NCBI GenBank assembly: GCA_016716505.1
Contig: JADJWF010000002.1
Coordinates: forward strand, 682,001-746,000
Length of the DNA: 64,000 nt
Direction: 5' to 3'
DNA from: Verrucomicrobiota bacterium
GTDB lineage: Bacteria > Verrucomicrobiota > Verrucomicrobiia > Limisphaerales > J093
In this document: positions 34,511 to 42,897 of the stretch, in pieces
Numbering within the stretch: the first letter of the stretch is position 1
Layout: each line of letters starts with the position of its first letter
Notes under the pieces: generated by a model
What the model was told of the DNA's origin: nothing
The model's input: only the letters and a program-made list of their open reading frames with translations
Databases searched by the model: none
Made by a program: the position numbers and the translations under genes

Positions 34511-35505
34511 CACCCCCTCCTCCCGCCCCGCTACCGGGCATTGAAAGCGTCCTTGTCACCGGCGGTGCCGGTTTCATTGGCTCGCACCTGGTGGAGCGGC
34601 TCCTGGCTGCCGGGCACCGGGTAACCGTGATTGACGATTTCTCCACCGGCAATCCGGAGAATCTGCGCGGGGCCGAAGGGAATCCCCGGCTCCGAGTAAT
34701 CGAGGCGAAGGTCTCACGATTTCCCCATCTGTCCGGCGTGGTCGGAGAGGCCGATGCCGTCTTCCACCTCGCGGCGGCGGTGGGCGTTGACTTGGTGGTA
34801 AAGTCCCCCATCCAAACGATCCGCACGAATCTCGGCGAAACAGAGGCCGTGCTGGAGGCCGCCAGCGAGCGCAGTCGGCCCGTGCTGGTGACCTCGACCT
34901 CCGAGGTGTACGGAAAGAGCGCCAAGGATGACTTCGACGAGGAGGACGACCTGCTCATTGGTCCACCGCACCTGCAACGGTGGAGTTATGCCTGCTCGAA
35001 GCTGATGGACGAGTTCCTGGCGCTCGCGTACGCGGCGGAACGAGGGCTGCCGGTGATTGTCGTGAGAGTTTTCAACACGGTGGGCCCCCGCCAGACCGGC
35101 CGGTACGGGATGGTGCTGCCGAGGTTCATCGCGGCAGCGCAAGCGGGCGCACCGCTTCGGGTCTTTGGCGACGGCCAACAGACGCGTTGCTTTGCGTACG
35201 TGGCCGATACGGTGGAGGCGCTCTGGCGCCTCATGGCGTGTCCGGGGGCACGCGGGCAGGTGTTCAACGTCGGCAGCACGGAGGAAATCACCATTCGCGG
35301 GCTGGCGGATCGTGTGGTGCGTCTTCTCCAATCTCCCTCCGCCGTGGAGTTGGTCAGCTACGCCGAGGCGTACGCACCCGGTTTCGAAGACATGCGCCGC
35401 CGGCGTCCCTCCGTGGCCAAGCTTCATCGCTTCACGGGTTTTCGGCCGATGACCACGCTGGACGAGATTATTCTGCGCACGGCCAGAGCCGGCGTAGCGA
35501 TTTGA
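34507..35505 (+). CDS. NAD-dependent nucleotide-sugar epimerase/dehydratase (extended SDR)
   Basis: 332 residues from a GTG that overlaps the nadA stop. The Rossmann motif TGGAGFIGSHLVERLL, NAD ribose-binding Asp in VIDDFSTG, STSEVYG, and the catalytic WSYACSKLMDEF (Tyr-x3-Lys) are all present, as are VVRVFNTVGPRQTGRYGMV and FGDGQQTRCFAYVAD. These fit extended short-chain dehydrogenases acting on UDP- or dTDP-sugars; UDP-glucuronate decarboxylase or 4-epimerase are the best guesses. Coupling to nadA may simply be shared expression, though the enzyme uses NAD. Confidence 0.9.
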   Translation: MTPPPPAPLPGIESVLVTGGAGFIGSHLVERLLAAGHRVTVIDDFSTGNPENLRGAEGNPRLRVIEAKVSRFPHLSGVVGEADAVFHLAAAVGVDLVVKSPIQTIRTNLGETEAVLEAASERSRPVLVTSTSEVYGKSAKDDFDEEDDLLIGPPHLQRWSYACSKLMDEFLALAYAAERGLPVIVVRVFNTVGPRQTGRYGMVLPRFIAAAQAGAPLRVFGDGQQTRCFAYVADTVEALWRLMACPGARGQVFNVGSTEEITIRGLADRVVRLLQSPSAVELVSYAEAYAPGFEDMRRRRPSVAKLHRFTGFRPMTTLDEIILRTARAGVAI

Positions 35506-35535
35506 CTGGTCCATCCCGGCGCGTTGGTTCCACGA

Positions 35536-36159
35536 ATGAATGCCGAACCCGCCCATCCGGCCGCAGCCGTGGCCTTGACGGGGGAAGAAATGGCTTGGTT
35601 GCTCCGCAAGGCGCGCCGGACCGTCGAGGAGGCGGTCGTGGGGCGTAGATCGGAGCCGGAAGCAGAGGGGCAGGTTCCGGAGCGGTTGCGGGAGCGGCGC
35701 GGCTGCTTCGTGACGCTATGGAAGGGGGGTGCCCTGCGCGGCTGCATTGGAAACGTACTACCGCGAGACCCGTTGCATCAGATGATCGCGGCTAACGCCC
35801 GCGCGGCCGCCCTGGAGGATGTCCGCTTTTCGCCCGTCACGCCCGAGGAGGTGCCGCGCCTGGTCGTGGAGGTCAGCGTTTTGACCCCGCCAAAGCTGCT
35901 GGCGCACACCGATGCCGAGGATTTGTTGAATCGCCTCGTTCCGCATCGGGACGGAGTGTTCCTGCAAATCGGTCCGCGCGCCGCGACGTTTCTGCCTCAG
36001 GTCTGGGCGAGATTGCCGGAGCCTAGCGTCTTTCTGAGCCGGCTGGCGGAAAAGGCGGGATGCGCGGCGAATGACTGGCAACGTCCGGACGCCCAAGTCT
36101 TGGTGTACCAGGCGCAGTGGCTGGAAGAGGCGGCGCCGGGCCACGTCGGGGGCAATTGA
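35536..36159 (+). CDS. AMMECR1-domain protein (AmmeMemoRadiSam protein A)
   Basis: 207 residues from MNAEPAHPAAAV. The AMMECR1 core shows GCFVTLWKGGALRGCIGN (the typical LRGCIG), AANARAAALEDVRFSPVTPEEV, LVVEVSVLTPPK and GVFLQIGPRAATFLPQVW. In many bacteria this domain occurs with a MEMO-type protein and a radical SAM enzyme as a trio of unknown reaction; neither of those is adjacent. The radical SAM protein at 13129 is of another type. Position 30 bp after the epimerase suggests co-transcription. It is convergent with the TPR gene. Confidence 0.88.
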   Translation: MNAEPAHPAAAVALTGEEMAWLLRKARRTVEEAVVGRRSEPEAEGQVPERLRERRGCFVTLWKGGALRGCIGNVLPRDPLHQMIAANARAAALEDVRFSPVTPEEVPRLVVEVSVLTPPKLLAHTDAEDLLNRLVPHRDGVFLQIGPRAATFLPQVWARLPEPSVFLSRLAEKAGCAANDWQRPDAQVLVYQAQWLEEAAPGHVGGN

Positions 36160-36169
36160 CCGATGCGGT

Positions 36170-38077
36170 TTATTCGCTGCCGGGCGGATTTGGCGAGATC
36201 GCGTTGGTCATCTGCAGGTACGAGCGCGCCGCCGCCTGCAGCCACGTAAGCTGGGGGGGGAACAGTTCTGCGGGGTTGATCTTCGGCAGCAACTCTCTTG
36301 CAGTTTCGAGTTCGCGCGCCGCAATCGCCGCGTTGAACCGGAGATAGTGGTACTGGTTGGCTTCGGGCGGGTCGAGTTTGGCCGGGTCGAGCCGCGCCAG
36401 CCACTGGCCGGCTTCGGCGACCCGCGAATTCAACAGCAGCGCGCCGGCGTGGTTCAGGGTGGGGATGGCCTTGCCGGGAAGCTGCTGCACCAGATTGGAA
36501 GTCAGTTGCAGCGCAAGTTGCGGCTCGCTTCGCTGGATGACCAGCGCCGCTGCGTAGTTGTTCGCCAGGGCGAGGTTGTTGGTCTCCATCTGGAACGCCC
36601 GTTCCGTTGCCCGCAACAGGAGGACCGAGTTGCGCTCCGCCCAAGCGGCCCGGGCACACACCAACCAGTACTGAAGCGAAGTTTCGAGCTTGCCCTCGAG
36701 GGCGGAGAGAAGCGGCAGGGCGGCGGCCGCCTGTCCGATTTCGATCAGCGAGTTGGCCATCTCGAGCGCGAACTCCGGTTCGTCGTAGTCAAATTCCCCC
36801 AGGCGGGCGAACTCCCGCTGGGCCTGCTCGATCAAATTCTCCCCCAGACTGGCCCGGCCTTCGATCAGATGGCTGTAAGCCCGGAGGGTATTCGAGATTC
36901 CCGAGCGCAGCCGGATTTCGATTGCCAGTTGTCGGAGGTCGGCCCAAGCGCTGTTACGGATGAGCGCAGCCGCCTTGCGGGCGCAAATCGCCGTGGAGTA
37001 GCCAAGATTGGAAAGCACCCAGTCCACAAGATCATCAGCGCGCCGGATCTGGCCGGATTTCATGGCCAGGTCGTAGATTTCCGCCGCTTCGGCAGCCGTG
37101 GCGGGCAGCCGGTTGAAGGCTTGAATCAAGGCACCGGCCTCTGCCGACCGGTCGGCAGCCACCAGAACTCGCCACAGTGCGAGGTGGTCCGCGGTCGCAT
37201 CGGCCTTGAGTCCCACCAAGGTGTTAAGAGCGCGTTGCGCTGCCGTCGGGTCGCGGCGTTTCTCCGCCGACCGCAGCAGGAGCCGGTTGGCGATGATCCG
37301 ATTGGTGCCGCTGAGCGCCGCCCGCTCCAGGACCAACCGGGCTGCGGCGGCTTCCTCCTCCGTGCCGAACAAATCTTGCACGGAGGCGCGACGGAGCAGC
37401 AGTTCCGGGTCGGTGGCGAGCACCTTTTCGCTGGTCTGCCACTGCGCCTCGAATTCCGCATAATTGCCGGTGTCGTGAAGCGCGCGCGCCCAAATAATCT
37501 CGAGCGCGGGCGGCAAGTTGTTGGTCAGCCCCCGCAGCAGCGCCACCGTCTTCTCCGGTTGACGAAAACGATCGTACACGCGCGCCGCGAGCTCGATGTC
37601 TCCGTGGTTGGTCCGGGTCACCTCGAGGAGCGCTCCCGCCAGAACGGGGGCATTCTGCGCCGTCCGATTGTCCACCGGCACGCTGAATACCGTCTTCAGA
37701 TAGCCGCGGAGATACTCCGGTTTGGTCGGGTAATTGGCGACCGCCGCCGCCCACGAGGTGAGAGCGCCCTGGTGGTTGCCGGCCTTGTCGAGATCGCGGG
37801 CCGTCCGGGCGAGCTTCCACGCCTGCGCCATGTCTATGAGGTTGATCCGGACCTCCTTATCCAAGCTGGGCGGCGCCACGTTCCAGATTCTGGGCACAGC
37901 CAGCAGGAGCGCGACCACGACCAGCAGCACCAAGATGACGAAAAAGCGGAAGCGCGCGTTGAACAGCAAAAGGCGGATGAGCGGCGAATAACCAAAGCGA
38001 TTCGCCAAGGATCGTCTGCTGAAAAGGCGGCTCATGCGTGCAGGTGGCGCCAAAACGGCCGAGGGCATTTTCGTCAT
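36170..38077 (-). CDS. Membrane-anchored TPR-rich protein
   Basis: 635 residues from MTKMPSAVLAPP; the internal ATG at 38035 (MSRLFSRRSLANRFG) is equally plausible. A single membrane helix (FFVILVLLVVVALLLAVP) follows a very basic N-terminus, so the rest faces the periplasm. The remainder is helical and repetitive in the manner of tetratricopeptide repeats: WKLARTARDLDKAGNHQGALTSWAAAV, HGDIELAARVYDRFRQPEKTVALL, SEAGALIQAF, NLALANNYAAALVI. Such proteins act as scaffolds in envelope assembly. I cannot name the complex. It is divergent from the pseudopilin gene by about 130 bp. Confidence 0.75.
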   Translation of the reverse strand: MTKMPSAVLAPPARMSRLFSRRSLANRFGYSPLIRLLLFNARFRFFVILVLLVVVALLLAVPRIWNVAPPSLDKEVRINLIDMAQAWKLARTARDLDKAGNHQGALTSWAAAVANYPTKPEYLRGYLKTVFSVPVDNRTAQNAPVLAGALLEVTRTNHGDIELAARVYDRFRQPEKTVALLRGLTNNLPPALEIIWARALHDTGNYAEFEAQWQTSEKVLATDPELLLRRASVQDLFGTEEEAAAARLVLERAALSGTNRIIANRLLLRSAEKRRDPTAAQRALNTLVGLKADATADHLALWRVLVAADRSAEAGALIQAFNRLPATAAEAAEIYDLAMKSGQIRRADDLVDWVLSNLGYSTAICARKAAALIRNSAWADLRQLAIEIRLRSGISNTLRAYSHLIEGRASLGENLIEQAQREFARLGEFDYDEPEFALEMANSLIEIGQAAAALPLLSALEGKLETSLQYWLVCARAAWAERNSVLLLRATERAFQMETNNLALANNYAAALVIQRSEPQLALQLTSNLVQQLPGKAIPTLNHAGALLLNSRVAEAGQWLARLDPAKLDPPEANQYHYLRFNAAIAARELETARELLPKINPAELFPPQLTWLQAAARSYLQMTNAISPNPPGSE

Positions 38078-38211
38078 CGTTCGCCGGTGAATCAACAACC
38101 ATCCTCGCCAAATTCCGGCACCAACTCGGAGTCCAGCTTCCAGGCACCGGCGGGACACAGCGCGCCGTGTAGCATTGACTCCGAGCACGGGTGGTCTATG
38201 TGAGTGCCCAG

Positions 38212-39072
38212 ATGCGGCGGCGCACACCAGGCCCAGTCGAGCAGCATCGCCGGTGCGAGGCGAAGTTCGCGTGTTTTCCGGCAACGTCTCCCGGGGCTGC
38301 TGGCAGCAACTGGCCCGCGGCCGGGGGCTTCACGCTCATTGAGCTCTTGGTGGTCATCGCGATCATCGCAATTCTCGCCGGTCTGCTGCTGCCGGCCCTT
38401 TCGCGCGCGAAGGAAAAAGCCAACCGCATCGCCTGCCTGAACAACCTCAAACAGATGGGCATCGGCACGGTGATGTACGCCGACGAGGATCGCCTCGGCT
38501 ATTACACCCCGGCCGTATTCGACGGCGACGACAACCTCAACTGGCTCCACCCGGTTTTTTTGCCGTCGCTCAAGTCTTTTGTCTGCCCCAGCACCCGCAA
38601 CTTCATCCCGACCAACCAGTCCAAGCACGAGGTCACCGGCGAACCGGGCCTGCGGTACCTGTTTCGGACGGCCGGCGGCAAGGCGAAGCTGCCCGGGTCC
38701 AGCTACGAGGTCTTCAGCTTCATGAACTTCAACGGCGGCACCACGACCGACCTGATGATCAACGGCCAGATGCGGACCGTTCCGGGAGTCAAGAAGTCCA
38801 TCAGCTCGGTGCAGACGCATGCCCACCGTTTCAACGCGTTCGGCCTCCAAGGCCAGATCGCAGGCCCGTCCCGCGTATGGTTGATCCTCGATGCCGACGA
38901 AAAGTACAGCGACGACCCCAACGTGCATCAGAACTATCCGGACCCGATTGACAACCACGGCGCCGACGGCGGGAACGTGCAGTTCTGCGACGGCCACGCC
39001 GAGTGGATCCCCCGCTCCAAGTACCTGTACAGCTTTGAAATGTCGCAAGACGAAAACCGTACCCGGCCCTGA
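38212..39072 (+). CDS. Type II/IV pseudopilin-like protein (DUF1559/H-X9-DG type)
   Basis: 286 residues from the ATG giving MRRRTPGPVE; GTGs seven and four codons upstream are alternatives. The class III signal is AAGGFTLIELLVVIAIIAILAGLLLPAL, cleaved by a prepilin peptidase between Gly39 and Phe40 with Glu at +5. The body has the form of verrucomicrobial DUF1559-like pseudopilins (CLNNLKQMGIGTVMYADED) and ends with HGADGGNVQFCDGHAEWIPR. No secretion ATPase, secretin or prepilin peptidase gene is nearby, as is usual for this expanded family. It lies 50 bp before the Calx-beta gene. Confidence 0.9.
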   Translation: MRRRTPGPVEQHRRCEAKFACFPATSPGAAGSNWPAAGGFTLIELLVVIAIIAILAGLLLPALSRAKEKANRIACLNNLKQMGIGTVMYADEDRLGYYTPAVFDGDDNLNWLHPVFLPSLKSFVCPSTRNFIPTNQSKHEVTGEPGLRYLFRTAGGKAKLPGSSYEVFSFMNFNGGTTTDLMINGQMRTVPGVKKSISSVQTHAHRFNAFGLQGQIAGPSRVWLILDADEKYSDDPNVHQNYPDPIDNHGADGGNVQFCDGHAEWIPRSKYLYSFEMSQDENRTRP

Positions 39073-39122
39073 CCGGGTGTTCCGACGTCCGCAAACCCCA
39101 ACCCAACAAAGATAAAGCAACC

Positions 39123-41765
39123 ATGAAACGACAACTGTTCCTCGGATTGGTGGGCACGGCGCTCAGTCTGCCGTTGTTCGCCCAGCCCGTCTTGTTCTCC
39201 GACAACTTCGATTCGGACACGGCCGCGCAGTGGGATGTGCTCAACGGGTCCAACAGCGGCCTTCCCGATTTCACCGCCGAGTTCCACTACGACTACAGTC
39301 GCCTAGGCATTCCACCTGCGCCCAACTCGGTGGGCGGCACCACGCGGGGCGTGAAGTTCACCGTGAACAACAATGACGACACCCCCGACACCGCGGCGGT
39401 GAATGCCTATCCCAAGGGCCGCTCCTTCTCGGGCGATTACGCCCTCCGGGTGGACATGTGGATGGGCTACAACGGCCCGGCGTTCGGAGGTTCCGGCTCT
39501 ACTGAGTTTGGCATTTTCGGCATCAACCATTCCGGCACCGTGGTGACTTGGGACAACGCCAACCTGACTTCCAGCGACGGCGTCTGGTACGCGGTGGCGG
39601 GCGAAGCCGGCGCTGCCGTGGACTACCGGGCCTACGAAGGCTCGCCATTCGGCCGCCCGGTCCTGCTAAACGTCTTCGAGGCTGAGATGCTCGACCGGGA
39701 CAACAACGGTCAGCGTGAGAACGAGGTCAATCCCACGCAGCCGCTCACGTTCCCGCTCAAGGCGATCTTGCCCGCGCCGCCCGGCGAAACGCCCGGCGCG
39801 CCCGGCAAGCAATGGGTGGAGGTGGAAGTGCGTCAACGCGGCGGTGAGCTCACCTGGCTCATCAACGGCTTCGTGATCGCCTCCCGGCAAAACATCTCCG
39901 GCTTCGATGCCGGCAACATCATGATCGGCACCATGGACGTCTTCGCCTCGATCGCGAATCCGCGCGAGGAGAACTTCACCCTTTTCGACAACGTGCGCGT
40001 GGTGGACCTGACCGGCGTGCCGCCGCTGCCCGTGGTGGCCATCACCGCAAGCGAGGAGGAATCCACGGCGGTCGAGTCCGGCGGGCAAACCTTGAAGTTC
40101 ACGGTGACCCGCGCCGGAGGTGACCTCGCGCAGCCGCTGACGGTCAACCTGCGCGTCAGCGGCACCGCCACGCCGGGCGCGGATTACCCGGCCCTGCCGG
40201 CCAGCGTGACCATCCCCGCCGGCCAGGAATCGGTCAGCACCGTGATTACCCCCAACGATGATCCTTTCGGCGAACCGGATGAGACCATCATCATTGCGCT
40301 GGCGCGGGGCATCGGCAGCTACGAGGTGCGGGAAAACGTGGTGGTCCAACTCACGATTCAAGACGACGGCGATGTGCCGGTCGCCACCATCCGCGCGGAT
40401 AAGTCGGTGGCCTACGAGCGCAACCCCTCCCGCATCGGCCGCTTTGCGATCGAATTGAACACCCCGGCTTCAACCCCCATCACCGTGCCGCTCACCACGT
40501 CCGGCACGGCCGCCAGCGGCGTTCACTACCAGGCACTGCCCACCGCGGTGACCTTTCCCGCCGGCGAGACCTCGGTGTTGCTGACGGTGGTTCCCCGCGA
40601 TGACAACGAGATCAATCCGGACCGCACCGTGGAGGTGACCATCGGCGCCGGCACGGGGTACGTGCTGGGCGACAACAAGGCGGCCAGTGTTTTGATTCGG
40701 AATGATGACCTGCCACCCGGGCAGGTCTTGTTCACGGAGAATTTCGATTCCAACCCCGCTGCCAACTGGGTGGTCAATCAGGGGCCCAGCGACGGTGTGG
40801 CCGATTTCTTCTTCGACTACTCGACCGTTGGCGTGCCACCCGCACCGGGAACCAGCGCGCCCACGCGCGGCCTCAAGCTGCAGGCCAACCTCACCTCCGG
40901 TGTGTTCGGTGGCCTGAGTGTTTCCCCGGCCGGTCAGTCGTTCTCCGGCAACTACCGGCTCCGGTTCGACCTTTGGCAGAACTTCAACGGACCGTTCCCG
41001 GACGGGGGACCCGGCTCGACCCAAATCGCCGGCGCGGGCATCGGAACGGCGGGCACCACTCCGCAATGGCCGGGCGGCACGCAGGACAGCTTGTGGTTCG
41101 CGGCCACGGGGGATGGCGGCTCCGGGGTGGATTACCGGGCTTACTCGCCGGCAGCCCCAACCGGCTACACCGAGGCCAGCGGCATCTTCGCTGCCAACGC
41201 CCGCGACAACGGCAATCCGTACTACGCTGAACTGGGCCGGGAAACCGCTCCCGACAATCAACTGGCGCTCTTCCCCACCCAGACCGGCGCCACCTACCCG
41301 GGGACCATGGGCATGCAGTGGCGCGACGTGGTCATCACCAAACAGGGCAACACCGTGACCTGGCACGTGGACGGATTGTTGATCGCGACCGTGGACGTCA
41401 GCGCCATCAACTTCGGCGGCGGCAACATCCTCTTCATGCACTCGGACATCAACGCCGGCAGTTCGACCGACCCGCTCGCACCCGACCTTGCCTTCAGTCT
41501 GGTGGACAACGTGCGCGTCGAACAACTCCCCGCCGGCCCGGCCGAACCGGCCACGATCACCAACATCGCGGTGAGCGGTAGCACAGTGACCCTCACCTTT
41601 ACGGCGCCGGGCGGCGCTCCGGGCGACTTCGCGGTCGTTGGCGGCGCGGCGGTGAACGGGCCTTACGCGCCCGAGGTTGCTACCATCACGAGCACGGGAG
41701 CCAACACGTTCCAAGCTGTCCTGCCCGCCGTGGGGGCCGCGCGGTTCTACCAGATCACGCGCTAA
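39123..41765 (+). CDS. Large secreted protein with duplicated lectin-like domains and two Calx-beta domains
   Basis: 880 residues with a signal peptide (about 1-20). A lectin-like region at about 22-295 (VLFSDNFDSDTAAQWD) recurs at about 533-795 (VLFTENFDSNPAANWV), with matching internal blocks (GRSFSGDYALRVDMWMGYNGP against GQSFSGNYRLRFDLWQNFNGP). Between them are two Calx-beta domains (PVVAITASEEESTAVESGG; VATIRADKSVAYERNPSR), each ending in a calcium-type acidic loop (NDDPFGEPDET; RDDNEINPDRT). The C-terminus is an Ig-like segment ending ARFYQITR, a common verrucomicrobial ending. A glycan-binding, calcium-dependent surface role is likely. A strong terminator follows. Confidence 0.85.
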   Translation: MKRQLFLGLVGTALSLPLFAQPVLFSDNFDSDTAAQWDVLNGSNSGLPDFTAEFHYDYSRLGIPPAPNSVGGTTRGVKFTVNNNDDTPDTAAVNAYPKGRSFSGDYALRVDMWMGYNGPAFGGSGSTEFGIFGINHSGTVVTWDNANLTSSDGVWYAVAGEAGAAVDYRAYEGSPFGRPVLLNVFEAEMLDRDNNGQRENEVNPTQPLTFPLKAILPAPPGETPGAPGKQWVEVEVRQRGGELTWLINGFVIASRQNISGFDAGNIMIGTMDVFASIANPREENFTLFDNVRVVDLTGVPPLPVVAITASEEESTAVESGGQTLKFTVTRAGGDLAQPLTVNLRVSGTATPGADYPALPASVTIPAGQESVSTVITPNDDPFGEPDETIIIALARGIGSYEVRENVVVQLTIQDDGDVPVATIRADKSVAYERNPSRIGRFAIELNTPASTPITVPLTTSGTAASGVHYQALPTAVTFPAGETSVLLTVVPRDDNEINPDRTVEVTIGAGTGYVLGDNKAASVLIRNDDLPPGQVLFTENFDSNPAANWVVNQGPSDGVADFFFDYSTVGVPPAPGTSAPTRGLKLQANLTSGVFGGLSVSPAGQSFSGNYRLRFDLWQNFNGPFPDGGPGSTQIAGAGIGTAGTTPQWPGGTQDSLWFAATGDGGSGVDYRAYSPAAPTGYTEASGIFAANARDNGNPYYAELGRETAPDNQLALFPTQTGATYPGTMGMQWRDVVITKQGNTVTWHVDGLLIATVDVSAINFGGGNILFMHSDINAGSSTDPLAPDLAFSLVDNVRVEQLPAGPAEPATITNIAVSGSTVTLTFTAPGGAPGDFAVVGGAAVNGPYAPEVATITSTGANTFQAVLPAVGAARFYQITR

Positions 41766-41786
41766 CCGACCCACCCACCCGATCAA

Positions 41787-41828
41787 CCCGCCGGAGCTGG
41801 CCGCGCGTTGGCTCCGGCGGGTTTTTTT
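41787..41828 (+). terminator. Strong intrinsic terminator after the Calx-beta gene
   Basis: CCCGCCGGAGC (41787-41797) and GCTCCGGCGGG (41811-41821) form a perfect 11-bp stem with a 13-base loop, followed by seven T residues. It starts 21 bp after the stop codon and ends the pseudopilin/Calx-beta transcript. Confidence 0.95.
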
Positions 41829-41953
41829 CGCTCGACCGCCGACGGCCCGCAGACGCGCCAGCGAGTCGAGCACCGCACGAATTTTCGCATCCGTCACTTG
41901 CTCCGGGCCGGTTGGAGGCGACAATGCCCCGACACTGAACCAACCATCGAACC

Positions 41954-42853
41954 ATGCCTGTGATCTTCGATTCCCGCTTCGGCCGCCGCGACTTCCTCAA
42001 GCTTTCGTCGCTAGCGGGTGCCGCGCTCGTCCTCAACGCCGGGCGTTCTGTCTCGGCCGCGCAAACTTCCGGGCAACCGGAGTTTCATCTGGCCTTGCTG
42101 TCCGACACCCATGTCCCCGGCGACCGCCTGAACGGCCATCGCGGTTTCAATCCCTGGGAGAACCTCCGCACGGTGGCACCGCAAGTTGTCGCCGCCCGGC
42201 CGGAGGGGGTGATCCTTTGCGGTGACGCCGCCCGGCTGGACGGACAAGTGGCGGATTACGAAGAGTTGAAGGCCCTGCTCGAACCCGTGGCCGCCGTCGC
42301 GCCGGTGTACATCGCCCTCGGCAACCACGACGATCGGGCGAACTTTCGCAAGGTGTTCACCGCCCACCCCGGGACTCTGGCCGACGCCGGCGGCAAGCAC
42401 ATCACCGTGGTCGAACATCCGGCGGTTCGACTCATTGTCCTCGACTCGCTGATGTACGTGAATCAGACGCCCGGCTTGCTCGGGCGCGCTCAACGAACGT
42501 GGCTGACCACCGAATTGCCGAAACTGGCGGACCGCCCGGCGGTTTTGTTCGTTCACCACACGCTCGGGGACGGGGACGGAGAACTGCTCGATGCGGAACG
42601 CCTGTTCACCGTCGTCGCCCCGCACCCGCACGTGAAGGCCCTCTTCTTCGGCCACTCGCACGTGTGGGCGACCTTCCGGCGTGACCGCTTGCACCTGATC
42701 AACCTGCCGGCGGTGGGCTACAACTTCAGCGACCAACAACCGGTGGGCTGGGTGGACGCCCGGTTCCGGCCTGACGGTGTCGCCCTCACGCTGCGGGCGT
42801 TTGCCGGCAACCGGAACGGGGATGGCCAGACCGCCTTCTTTGCCTGGGCCTGA
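41954..42853 (+). CDS. Tat-exported metallophosphoesterase
   Basis: 299 residues. The Tat motif GRRDFLKLSSLAGAAL lies at about 10-25. The calcineurin-like metal site is complete: LLSDTHVPG (D-x-H), ILCGDAARL (GD), ALGNHDDR (GNHD), LFVHHTLGD and LFFGHSHVW (GHxH). The enzyme hydrolyses phosphomono- or phosphodiesters in the periplasm with a two-metal centre. The substrate is unknown. It precedes the aldehyde dehydrogenase by 44 bp on the same strand and starts about 125 bp after the upstream terminator, so a promoter must lie in between. Confidence 0.9.
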   Translation: MPVIFDSRFGRRDFLKLSSLAGAALVLNAGRSVSAAQTSGQPEFHLALLSDTHVPGDRLNGHRGFNPWENLRTVAPQVVAARPEGVILCGDAARLDGQVADYEELKALLEPVAAVAPVYIALGNHDDRANFRKVFTAHPGTLADAGGKHITVVEHPAVRLIVLDSLMYVNQTPGLLGRAQRTWLTTELPKLADRPAVLFVHHTLGDGDGELLDAERLFTVVAPHPHVKALFFGHSHVWATFRRDRLHLINLPAVGYNFSDQQPVGWVDARFRPDGVALTLRAFAGNRNGDGQTAFFAWA

Positions 42854-42897
42854 GCCGGGCGGTTGACGACGCGCTCCCGCCGAAGGACTTTGCCGGC

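Noticed and set aside
41829..41930. Minus-strand frame reading VTDAKIRAVLDSLARLRAV, suggestive of a gene remnant
   Set aside because: It continues only as shadow sequence through the terminator and the opposite strand of the Calx-beta gene, and no known domain is recognisable.
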